Below, piece by piece: positions 45,104 through 55,843 of a stretch of 64,000 nucleotides of DNA. Source of the stretch: Pogostemon cablin (taxonomy: Eukaryota > Streptophyta > Magnoliopsida > Lamiales > Lamiaceae); NCBI GenBank assembly GCA_023678885.1, contig CM042975.1, positions 30,607,405-30,671,404 on the forward strand, read 5' to 3'. Both the position numbers and the translations under genes were made by a program. The notes beneath the pieces are model-generated. The model made no database searches. It saw nothing but the letters and a program-made list of their open reading frames with translations, and was not told where the DNA came from. Within the stretch, counting starts at the first letter, position 1; each line of letters opens with the position of its first letter.

Positions 45104-46229
45104 GGGACAAAAGGTTACTTAAACCCCTTACTTTATCACATAGGATCAAATAAGCCCCTCAGTTTATTTTTTATTCATCCAAGCCCTTCTACTATTTTAA
45201 TTGGGTCCAATATGCCCCTCTCCTTCTAAATATGGAACATAAGGGCATTGCTGTTAGGAAAGGCTGTTATCTTCCATTTTCCACTCATCCCACCTCTCAA
45301 GATTCCCCTCTGATTTATTTACCTTTGAGTTTATGGTTTAAATATCAGACTTATCAAAAAATCAAAACTGCTTCATATTTGCATTTATCATGGTTCTTGC
45401 CCAAGGCCCAAATCGATCCTGGTTTCTGCAAATTAATTCTTCTTTCTGCCCTTGGATGAACAACCATCTCGGAGATTCTCGAATCAGCAAAAATAGTGAA
45501 ATCGAGTACTCAACCGACGAAACCCACCACTCGGAATATCTCCCTCCACTTCTTTCCGACCGACTCAATTCCCAGAACAAGAGCAGAAGTCCTGATCGTA
45601 GCACTACCGAACCCCCCAACGAAGCGAATCAGAGTAGAGTATACATCCATATATTAGTCGAGAACGTCGTCAACACGCCGGCGAGAGACATAACCAGAAC
45701 TAGAGAAAATCAGCGCCTTCTTCCGACCCCTCCAAGTAGAGTCGGCTAAGGTGGCGGAGAAGAAAGACGAAGCAGGGAGGCCCTTGATGACGGATCCGGC
45801 GCATTGGAGAGACCATTCAGAAATAACGGAGGCAGTCGCGGAGCATCCAGATGAAGTCGTCGCCGGAAAGCTGACATGGATCGCTGGTGCATGATGAATG
45901 GTTGCAGCTCCAGTTGGGTGATGAATGCTTACTGTGCATTGAAGAACCAGACGATAGATATTAAGGTTGGGATGGAGATAAAATGAGTGAAATCATGAGA
46001 TTTAGTGATTATCAGGATAAGGTTTGGATGGAGATAAAATGAGTGAGATGAGATTTAGCGGCCGTTACCTTATTTTCTAACAGCAATGCTCATAAGTTTA
46101 ATATTTAGAAGGAGAGGGGCTTATTTGATCTAATTAAAATAAGAGAAGGGTTTGAATGAATAAAAAAACAAATGAAGGGCTTAACTGATCTCATGGAATA
46201 ATTTGAGGGGTTTAATTGACCTTTTGCCC
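45104..46229. mobile_element. Pack-MULE, 1126 bp, exact 9-bp duplication
   Basis: Inverted termini GGGACAAAAGGT / GGGCAAAAGGT extend inward for about 170 bp (TTAAACCCCT, AATAAGCCCCTC, CTCCTTCTAAATAT). The target duplication TAGTTGTTT is exact (45095-45103 and 46230-46238). The GC-richer interior holds a fragment of a host transporter gene instead of a transposase, the definition of a Pack-MULE. A tandem duplication of TTGGGATGGAGATAAAATGA lies at about 45966-46045. Confidence 0.9.
45425..45840 (-). pseudogene. captured organic cation/carnitine transporter (OCT) fragment
   Basis: OCT proteins are 12-helix major-facilitator transporters of the plasma membrane or tonoplast. Read on the minus strand, pieces of one family member appear in order: SEWSLQCAGSVIKGLPASS and then ATLADST..GRKKALIFS (about 45830-45700), FSTNIWMYTLL (about 45672-45640), IRFVGGFG then SALVLGIESVGKKW (about 45638-45560), and RESPRWLFIQGQKEE (about 45482-45435). 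These match the central OCT segment including the signature ESPRW. Pieces are joined with small deletions, at least two frame changes and stops, so no functional transporter can be made. The parent gene should be elsewhere in the genome. It is read opposite to the window's plus strand inside the Pack-MULE. Confidence 0.75.
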
Positions 46230-46393
46230 TAGTTGTTTTGCTAAAGACAGTATGATGTAAACACGATGGAAAAGTAAACTATGTCACTAATGTAATGTGT
46301 TTTCATGATTCAAATTTCTGAAACATACCTAGTTCTTTTATTTTTATTTAAATAAAACAAAAAACAATAAAGTAAACTTGGCTACTTGATATC

Positions 46394-46594
46394 GATCTTA
46401 GATGTCCTGTTACATTTTAGTGTTACATCTCCTGTTACACGCGTTAGATGATTGACACGTATGCAGGAGGAAAATCTCAACCTTCCCCTTTAGAGTTGAT
46501 TGTTAGTGTATAGATTAGTTTATCCCACGTGTCAATCATCCAACGATTTATAACAAGAAATGTAACAACAAAATATAACATGAGATACGAACCA
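46394..46594. mobile_element. Mutator-type MITE (GACACGT family)
   Basis: Inverted arms GATGTCCTGTTACATTTTAG and its counterpart around AAAATATAACATGAGATACG; core GATGATTGACACGTATG ... CCCACGTGTCAATCATCC. Flanking 9-mers CTTGATATC and ATTTATATC agree at 7 of 9. Confidence 0.75.
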
Positions 46595-47329
46595 ATTTAT
46601 ATCCAAGACAAAGAATTTCATTTTAGGTAAAATTTGTATGTTTGGCTCCATAAAAGAATGATAAATGGAATTTGAATTTGTAATTTTCATTTTGAAATAT
46701 ATTGTATACAGTATACATATTATTATCCTACTATTAATTCAATACCCAAATAAAATATTACTATTTTCTGATTTTATTTTTTTTATTTAATTTGATGTGT
46801 GGCTAGATTTTGGTTTGATAAGTCCATACATATCAAACATTGGTTTTGTTTTGCTCAACTTTGCTTAATTTTTAATTAAAACTCTAGCTTTTGTTCAGTC
46901 AATTGAAGATCACACAAATATTTAAATTGATAAGAAATTTAAATCTTGATTTTGAATTAAAGTAATTAAATAGTGTTAAATTTAATCCATTCCCAAGAGA
47001 AAAGGCTAAAATTTAAACAAGGAAAAAGATAAGGAACATTATTGACAAATATTTGAATTAATTTTAATACAAATAATTGTCACAAGAGAAAAAAGTGAAG
47101 TAAAAAGAGTGGAAATGACGGAAGATACCCTACTACAAGAAAAAATAAAAGTAATTATTTTATAGGCTGGAAAAGGAATGAAGAGGGGCATAATGGTACT
47201 TTTAAGTTTACATTTTGTGCCCTCACAAATTGGAGCAATCCCTTTGTTATCATTGATGCATGGTTCTCTGTCCGCCTCGAAAGATATCTATTTATTCGTT
47301 TGTTTTCACATGAATTAAAAAATGTTATT
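46595..47329. other. AT-rich intergenic, no gene seen
   Basis: Unique sequence with a lone CACTA-like motif CTACTACAAGAAAAAATA at about 47130, no partner found. Confidence 0.3.
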
Positions 47330-47554
47330 CTCTCCGTCTGCTTGAAAGAAGGTATTTTTTTTATTTTAGTCGTCCGCCCCAAAGAGGGTCATTTCTTTTT
47401 TTACACACATGGGACCCACACACACCCACTAATACAACTAAAATATGAGGTCTATACTCCCACTAATATAACTACCCACTACACATTAAATAATAATACT
47501 CCTTAATCCGCGTACCCAAAAGTAAAATGCCTTCTTTGGAGCGGACGGAGGAAA
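47330..47554. mobile_element. Stowaway MITE followed by inverted half copy
   Basis: CTCTCCGTCTGCTTGAAAGA and TTTGGAGCGGACGGAGGAAAT-type ends. From 47555 to about 47737 a truncated copy of the same subgroup lies in the opposite orientation. Confidence 0.65.
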
Positions 47555-47739
47555 TATTATTATTTAATGTGTAAGTAAGTAGTTGTAGTTGTATTAATAG
47601 CGTATGAATCTTATATTTTAATTGTATTATTGTATGTGTGGATCCATGTGTGTAAAAAGAAAAATAAAATTCTTAAGGGTAGATATACAAAATGAAAAAA
47701 TGAGATTTTTTGGGGCGAACAGAAAAAATAGTACCCCAC

Positions 47740-49090
47740 ACCCTAAAGGGATGTTTGTTTCCATGTTTAAAACCCGGAATTAGAATTCAAATTCCACACC
47801 CAAATTTTAAAAACCATCCCTATATATACCTATATACATTATCTCTCCTCAATTAATACATTTTCTCTTTTTATCTCTCCTCTTTCATCTACTTTCTTAC
47901 ATAAATTAATACATCCTTACATATTAATTTGACATCCTTATACATTAATTTGACATAAAATTAAAACATACCCTATCAAAAATCCACAAAACAAACATTA
48001 CCTAAGTTCCCCTATACTTTAACCCGATTAAATGATGAAGAGGTAAATTATGTTAATTTAACTAATCAACCGTAACTAGACTATTATAAGTTTATAACTG
48101 GTCATGATGAGCTCTTTATTTTAAAAGATTGTTATGCACTTTATTTTAAAAGATTGTTATGCACTGTAACATAAGATTCGAATTTTTTATTATTAATACA
48201 ATATATCACTCCTATTAAACCAGCGATGCTTTTGTTATCATTGCCACTTGAAAGTGCAAACAACCATGGTAGAAGAATCAATTCCACCCAATCAGAAATC
48301 GAAGAATAAACGTACTCCAACATTGATTTTATTTTCAAGTTCCCATAAATATTAAGGCTGCGTTTGTTATAATTGCCAAATAGAATTTAGGATAATCTAC
48401 TCCAAGTTTGATTAATTTAATAAATTAATCTGGTGATTTGAGTAAATTAATAAGGACAACATTATTAGATTCGAGCTGGTCAACAGAATACTTTTTAATT
48501 TTTTAATTACGTGGAACCAAATCCCTACAATACTAAATTTAAATTCTAATATGGAAGTATATTAATTTGGAATAGTACTATTTATTGCATTAATGAAAAT
48601 TTAACTGATTATATCAGCAATATTTGAGTTGTTATGTGTGTATTTGGATATAGTCTGTACAATTTAAACTAAATTATTTAATTTTAAATGAATTGAGATA
48701 AAAAAAATTATAAAGAAAAATGTAATAAATTCTAAAAGGTTAAGAATAATATGTAACCACAATGTACTAAAACTAAAATAGAGTTTTTTTTTTAAATTTT
48801 TTTAGTACTAATAAAAATGACAATTATAATGGAATAAAAATTTTCTAACATTCAGAAAAAAACTTAGTCATTGTGCGTAACCTACATAAAATAATTAATT
48901 GTTTCGTGTGAATCAAATTTGATATAAATGAAATGTAAACCTTAAATTAGAACAAATCAAAATAAAAAACGTAAATCTTAACGCGGGATGGAGAGAGTAT
49001 AAATTTTATTCAATATTAATATGTGTTTTTAAATAAACGAATTTTTTTTTAGTTATTCATGTGTAATTTATACTTGAGGTGTGAAAACTG
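47740..49090. other. AT-rich intergenic, no gene seen
   Basis: Includes a 25-bp tandem duplication (TTTATTTTAAAAGATTGTTA, 48116-48165) and a lone Stowaway right end GGGACGGAGGGAG at 49095-49107. No coding frame supported. Confidence 0.3.
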
Positions 49091-49135
49091 TGGTGGGACG
49101 GAGGGAGTATATTTCGATAGAGTTGTATGTAAGTA

Positions 49136-49440
49136 CTCCCTCCATCCCATCTTAACTGTTACATACTTTTATTTTGGTCCTAATGGTTATATTTCTCTTT
49201 TTAGCATATGAGACCCACACAAATTAATTAATTATTTCTCTCTCCATATACCCACACATCCCACAAATACATCTACCCACTTTACATTAAATTATTATTT
49301 CTCTCACCTCAATTACACATTAAAATATTATATTCCTTATTCCCCATGCAAAAAGCAAACATGGTGTACCCCATCATTAGGGGCCCCCACCGCTGCAAAA
49401 AAAAAAAAAAACATTATCATAAGGACGAGACAGAGAGAGA
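49136..49440. mobile_element. Stowaway MITE with a small poly(A) insert
   Basis: CTCCCTCCATCCCATCTTAA on the left and ATAAGGACGAGACAGAGAG on the right. At about 49358-49416 it is interrupted by some 50 bp ending in 15 A, bordered by AAACAT on both sides. Confidence 0.7.
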
Positions 49441-49459
49441 ATATTTTGTCATCTAAAAA

Positions 49460-49538
49460 AAATTATTATTATTATAATAATAATTATTATTATTATTATT
49501 ATTATTATATTATTATTATTATTATTATTATTATTATC
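49460..49538 (+). repeat. imperfect (ATT)n microsatellite
   Basis: Trinucleotide repeat interrupted by TAATAATAAT and a few other units. Confidence 0.9.
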
Positions 49539-49633
49539 AACAATCTCATCACTTTCACCAATACGATCATGAAATTCCATGTCAATCAACATAGTCACGT
49601 GAATCCCAACATTAAGAAAGTTAGCATTTCAAA

Positions 49634-50458
49634 GGGTTGGGATGGTCTGTGACATAATGGTACGACATCTTTTGTTAAACATCTCGGATGACTGACACGT
49701 GTCAATATATTCTTGAGCTTATTTCACCGTATAATTTCTTTCCAATATCAATCTCACTTATTTATTTTCTAAATCATATATTCTCAATATCTCATATCAC
49801 GTTAACTCCGTTCAATTTTCTCCTCCATATGAACAACCGAAAATTCTGCAAAATGGACTCGGAAGTGACGTGAACATCTTAATCTCAAATATCAGTCACT
49901 GATACTTCTTTCACTTTAATTTTTTTTAAATTTTTCTCATTCAATAATTTTGTCCTTTGTGTATATTATAAATAGTTCAGACCTAAAAATTATCCTTTAT
50001 AAGAAAACATTAAAATCAGTCACGCAATCATTTGTTTAGATCAACATACGTTAAATACCTATAACAAGATACAACACATACGCTTTCAGAAAAACATAAA
50101 AAGAGAAAATAAAATAAGAGAAATATACGTCTCTGATTTTGGTCACATTTGATTGTATAAAATTGAGGATAAAGTTGTTCCATTGCTTGCCGGTCGACGA
50201 AGTTGCAGAAATTTCGATTGTTAGGTATGGAGATTAAACTAGCGATGTTACATCAGAAGAAGAAGGAAAGGATGAAAGAACATGATAAACAATTAAGAGA
50301 TATTGCAGAATATATAATTTAGGAAATAAATAAGTGAGATGTATATTGAAAAATAAATCATACGGTGAGATAGGCTCAAGAATACATTGACACGTGTCAG
50401 TCATCCAAGGTGTGTAACAGGAGATGTCACACGATTATGTCACATAGCATCCGAACCC
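49634..50458. mobile_element. Mutator-like element, 825 bp, ~155-bp TIRs
   Basis: The left arm (GGGTTGGGATGGTCTGTGAC onward) is matched for about 155 bp by the reverse complement of the right end (GGGTTCGGATGCTATGTGAC). Flanking 9-mers CATTTCAAA (49625-49633) and CATTTGAAA (50459-50467) differ at one base. The subterminal GGATGACTGACACGTGTCA lies in both arms. The interior has no transposase. Confidence 0.9.
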
Positions 50459-50467
50459 CATTTGAAA

Positions 50468-51659
50468 CACTAAATTATAGTGTGAGTATATATTAATGTT
50501 TTCTTTTGTTGTTGTGTTAAGTCAAAGTTGCTATTATACACCAAATTAAAGAGTTGCTTATTTTTACAAAAATCGTGAGTACGTATTCTTTTTAACTCTG
50601 AATTAAAAATAATAATTACAAACATAAAAATAATAATTAAAAAATTTCTTTTGTTGTTGTGTTCTTTTTAACTCTGTAAGTTTAATTATCTAAAATTAAT
50701 ATATTAAACTTTAAAGAGAAAAAATAAATTTTAAAATAAATAAACCTGAACCACATGATTAACAAGAGCTTAAATACAATCTAGTAGATTGCATAAACTT
50801 TTGAATTTATATCTCCTGCACTTGGTGATTATTATGCATCAGATCTGTATTATTCTTATGAGTAATGTATTTTTTGATAAATATATTGTCTTTCTATATT
50901 CAATTATTTATTAAAAAAACTAGAAAGAAATTCGGTAAAAAATTATTAAAAAAAACTAGCAAACTATATATATATATTCTTGTTAATAAGTTTATATATT
51001 TTAACTGTGGGAGCACGAAGTAATGTAAGTAGTATCCGGTGTACATGATATTTTATCTATATATGTTCACTAAATTAAAATAGGTACACATTATGAGTGA
51101 GATTGTGTAGTTTTAAATTAACAACGGACAAATTAAATGAAATTGTCAATATTCATGAATTTGATCTGATCTATTATAGTTATAGGACCTATGCTGGTGA
51201 TAATAAGTTAAAAGTATTATCCGCTTAAAATATATCTACTACATATATAATACTCGATTTAGTAAGTTGTTGGTAATTGAGAATCTTCCATTCAAAATAG
51301 TTTTATGTAAAAGCTTGGTTGACAAATTATCTTAGTAATTTCAGACGTTGGTTAAATGAAGTAAGTGTGTTATTTAATTATCATTATTAACTAATAATAA
51401 TTATTATTATTCATATTTCTTATTGAGTACTCTTTATCAATTTTCTCTGATTAATATTAATCTCAAATAAATAAAAAAACCTCTGCTCTACATTACATCT
51501 AGGTCAGTCCAAAGTGTATAAAATTGGATTAGTTTTGTATAAGATTATTTTAAGGTGAGATTGTTACATTTGTTTTTATTGGCAATTATTGAAGGTGTTA
51601 TTATTTTTATTTATTTTATAAAATTATTCATCATTATAAATTTTCATTGATTAAATATT
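50468..51659. other. AT-rich intergenic, no gene seen
   Basis: Unique AT-rich sequence with a duplicated TTTCTTTTGTTGTTGTGTT (about 50490 and 50645). Confidence 0.3.
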
Positions 51660-51879
51660 CACTCCGTCCTCTTTAAAGAGAGTATTTTTTCATTTTGAGT
51701 GTCCAATCTAAAGAGTCTCATTACTTTTTTTATACACATGGTACCCACACACACCCACTAATACAATTAAAATATCGGTCCCACACTCCCACTAATACAA
51801 CTACCCACTATACATTAAATAATACACCTTAATTCATGTGCCAAAAAGCAAAAGACCCTCTTAGTGAGGGACGGAGGAG
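51660..51879. mobile_element. Stowaway MITE
   Basis: CACTCCGTCCTCTTTAAAGA and CTTAGTGAGGGACGGAGGAG. Same subgroup as 8218. Confidence 0.75.
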
Positions 51880-52096
51880 TATTACCTTTATAAAAAAATG
51901 TTATAACTTCATGTTGGTCTCATAGAACACATTCCATTAGATAATCCTACACAAGTTTTTGGACTTATAAATATATAAATCCATTTGCTCATAATTTCTC
52001 GGCTATTTGCACTCCGATAATATTGAACATACCCCAAAAAAGATTTAGACTAATATATCCGTAGTTGATAGGACTAAAATGCCCTTGTAAGAAATA

Positions 52097-52351
52097 CTCC
52101 ATGCGTCCCATTTCAATCTTTACATATATCCAATTTGGACGTTCCATTTCAATCTTTACATTTATCTTTTTAGTAAGTGGTCCCCACAAATTAATTAATT
52201 CTCTCTCCATGGCCCCACACATCACACTAATAAAAACCTATCCACTTTACATTAAAATATTATTTCTCTCACCTCATTACACATTAAAACACTACATTCC
52301 TTAATCTACGTGCAAAAAGCAAACGTCAAGTTTGAAATGAGATGGAAGAAG
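52097..52351. mobile_element. Stowaway MITE
   Basis: CTCCATGCGTCCCATTTCAA and TTTGAAATGAGATGGAAGAAG with TA on both sides. Same subgroup as 8665. Confidence 0.7.
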
Positions 52352-52849
52352 TATATTTTTAAGGTCAAATTATTTATACCTAAAATTACTATACTTACCC
52401 CCATTTTATTTAAAAATCCATTGTCATCCATATTACCATTACCAAGATCATTCCCAGTAAAAGAATAAAAAAGGATCGGTCATAAATTTTCTAAAGTTTC
52501 TTGACGATTTTCTTATGTTAACAAGTCGTTAATATTTTCACCCCAAATCATGTAATATTATATTCCATCGTTAAGATTATTTAAATTTCTTTTAAGTTTA
52601 GGAATTAGCTACACCTTTTTTCCTGTTCATGAAAAAGGAATATATTAGAAAGAGGAATACGCTGCCTTCAGTTTCAGTAGTGATGTATAAATCTGTTATG
52701 GTGAATGTCCATCAAATACCCATAATCTCATTGATACTTCAGAATATCACATATTCACCGAAATAAGTCATTGTACAAGGGATTGAGATTTTGTTTGGAC
52801 TGGTTTTATTGGGAGCATACATCTATTGAAATTCAATGTTAAAAGGGGA

Positions 52850-53355
52850 GAAGAGTAATTTAGTTTTTTTTGGAATTTTGATAACTATCCAATAGTAAAT
52901 GGTGATGTTGGTGGAAGACCGTCATTAAATGAGATCTCGAGGACTTATTCCAATCCAAGGTGAGACGTAAGCTAACTATAGACATTTGGCTATGTACAAT
53001 TTGGTCTTTATGGAAAAACAGAAATAATGTTATATTTGAGGAGGGGGAATGAAGTGAAAAGAAAATAATGGAGGAGATCAAATCTCATGTCTGATTTTGG
53101 TGGGTTTGGAGAAGAAAGGGGATTAAAAGAGATATTGATTATAAAGATTGAATAACTGATCCTTGCAAATGTTTAGAAAATTTTTAATTTGTTGTCACTT
53201 GTATGTCCTATGCTAGGATCATGTGGTTGTCACATTCGTAAGTTTTATTGTACTATGTGGTTGTTGTAATTGAAAATCTTATTGCACCGTTGAAAAGGAC
53301 AATGATCATGCACTATAATAAAATACTATTCATTTCTTTCAAAAAAAAAAAAAAA
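52850..53355 (+). mobile_element. LINE retrotransposon, 3' end only
   Basis: A plus-strand reading around 52970-53060 gives IWLCTIWSLWKNRNNVIFEE, the typical C-terminal motif of plant L1 ORF2 after the zinc knuckle. Stops follow, then about 280 bp of untranslated tail ending in 15 A (about 53341-53355). The upstream endonuclease and reverse transcriptase are absent, as in 5'-truncated LINE insertions. Confidence 0.6.
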
Positions 53356-53729
53356 GAGATCTCTAGGAGTTTCAAAATATAATTGGGAAAAGTAGAAAAA
53401 GATTTTGCTTGTATGAATTAAAATTTTGGGTTTCTTAATGGTGGAGGAAGTGATGGTAGTTCTTTCAGATGTAAGAATTTTTATTCCTCGTTGCTGTAGA
53501 TGGTAGAAGTAGGTCCTGCCTTCTTCTTCTTCATAGGCTAGCGTTAATTAGTTCTTTGTTTTGGAAGTTTTAACTGTGGAATGAACATAAATGTTTATAA
53601 TTAAAAGGATAGAATTGTTAAAAATGGGTAAGTTTGGTAATGTATAAAAATATTGCTATAATTTATTGGGGTACATTTAGCAGACGAGGATATGTTTAGT
53701 ATTTTCGAGGTGCAAATAGCTGCCACCTT

Positions 53730-55734
53730 CTTTATATATATACTCCTTATATGTATTTGCAAAAGTTAATGTTAACGAATTTTACGGTGAAATCAAAATT
53801 ACATTTTAATACGACTGATCGTTAGTTGTTAGAATAATGAGATTAGTTTTTAATACAAAGATTAATACTACTTTGTTAATGAACTCTTTCCAATAGGATA
53901 ATTTTATGTATTTTAAAGAGTAACCTTTTTTAAAAGAGCATCATATACATACTGAAAAAAAACACACACAATTCAGAATTTCAGATGCTACTAACGATGA
54001 TCAAGACATGTAAATGCTGAGACTCATCTCATTATGAACTACTTTATCCAAAAAAAAAAAAAAGGACAGAGAGAGAGAGAGAGACATGAAGCATGTAATA
54101 ATTAGAGATGGGAGTTGTAAGTTGAGAATGGCATTGTGATGTCTAATCTCCATTAATATAGCAAAAGAAAAGACAAAACAGTGTCGTTTTGATTCTCACA
54201 TCAAATCCCACAAACTCAAATTTACCATACTTGGAGTCTCTATTCTCCTCTCATGTTTTGCCCCCAACAAGCAACCCTTTGCTTTTTCTTCCACATTTTC
54301 ATTAATAACTTATCCTTTCTTTTCTTCTCTTCATGTGAGAGAGGCAATAATTACACAAAGGAATCATATATAGGAGTGGAGGACAACATATATTTGATAT
54401 ATGAGTTTTTAAAAGTAATTATTTTTGTAGTATTAAAGTGTTTGAAAATATTATTGTGAATAATTATGGATGAGAAATGATGTATTGAAATGGAGGAGCA
54501 AGTTGTCTGAAATCTCAATCCAAGGTAGTTTTATGGTAGGTGGGTCATGACTTCAAAATTCCAAACATCCTCAATTAGTTAACAACTTTTACATGTCACA
54601 AAACAGACCAATTCAAGCCTAACTCTCCAGTAAATAAGCACTTCATTTTTTGAGAGTTCTTTCGCATTTATTGTATATATAAAATTTAAAATTAAAGTGT
54701 TTTATGTTTTGGTATAATAAGCACTTCTCTTCTCAAGTAGGTAAGTCGTGTTTTGGTATAATAGACATCATTTTAAATTAAAGTCTGCTAATTGCTATGA
54801 AGTAAGTCATGTTTTGAGGTAAAATATGATATAATATGTTTACTAGAAAAATTAAAGTGTGTTATCATGATTTGGTATAATAGACATCATTTTAAATTGA
54901 TTTTTCCATTAAATTTTCAACCATATATGAATTTGGTTATGAGATGGTAAAAAGACCATTAGTCTGAATTTATTTACAAAATAGAAATAAATATTTTATT
55001 GGAGTCTGATTGAAGTAGAGATGAATTGGGAAACATAGTGGATTAAAGGGTGGCGAATGGAAATGGAGTGAGTATTTGGAAGTCGCTCTCAATTTCCGGG
55101 CTTCTAATCTCTCACTCTCACACTGACTTCTGCATTTCTCAACCCAACCACCAGATTCTACACCCCCCCACCCCACCCTACCCCTCTCACTGATTCACAA
55201 TTTAAAAGTGGAATAAAGGAACATAGATTGAATGGAGGCAAAAAGAAGGCAAACCACACCACCCCCCCCCCCCCCCCCCACACCACAACAACAAAGTATG
55301 AATCTAAAAGGGTGATTAATTGAGTGTGTGTGGGTGGATGGATGGATAAGAAAGAGGATAAAAGTTGCAGAAAGCAACTCTTCACCCTTAATCCCACAAA
55401 ACACACACATCTTAACTTAGATTTCACCAAAGTTAAAGCCCATGTTTAGGAATAATTTAAAGACAGTAAGACAAGCTTTGCAAAAGCAAAAGAAGAGAGA
55501 GAGAGAGTGCAGTGGATCTTTTTAGTGCAGACCATACACACGCATATACACTTTCTTCTCACGTATATTGATGACTCTCTCTCTCTTCCCCCACATTCAA
55601 AAGAAAGAGGGACAGAGAAGATTTGTATTAAAGGGGTTCTAAAAATACTCAAAAGAGTATGGTTTGAAATTTTGTACAGTAAAAGATAGCTGCTTTGCTA
55701 ATCTTTTAATATGCATACATATGTGTGTTTATAG
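53730..55734. other. upstream region of the NIK-like gene
   Basis: No gene is seen. Contains a GA microsatellite (54067-54084), a homopolymer of 18 C (55262-55279) and a C-rich block (55165-55185). Which part is promoter cannot be told from sequence alone. Confidence 0.3.
55262..55279 (+). repeat. poly(C) run, 18 bp
   Basis: Uninterrupted cytosines followed by CACACCACAACAAC. It could form G-quadruplex structure on the other strand. Confidence 0.9.
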
Positions 55735-55843
55735 ATGAGAGAGAGTGGGGTGGTGTTAAAAGAGAAGGTTCTTAGTACATCATGGTTATTTAGTGAATCA
55801 AATGTGAGAAGAGAAACCTCTAGCCCATGTTTTCTCTGTGATC

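Larger units (their letters stand above)
52003..53722. mobile_element. probable TIR element, ~1.7 kb, with nested insertions
   Basis: GGCTATTTGCACTCCGATAA at the left is matched, inverted, by the right end (GCTATTTGCACCTCGAAAAT read inward), and the match continues through AACATA(C/T)CC for about 35 bp. A Stowaway and a LINE tail lie inside. No clear target duplication, so superfamily and exact limits are uncertain. Confidence 0.5.

Noticed and set aside
47125..47145. Lone CACTA-like end CTACTACAAGAAAAAATA
   Set aside because: No inverted partner and no subterminal repeats nearby.
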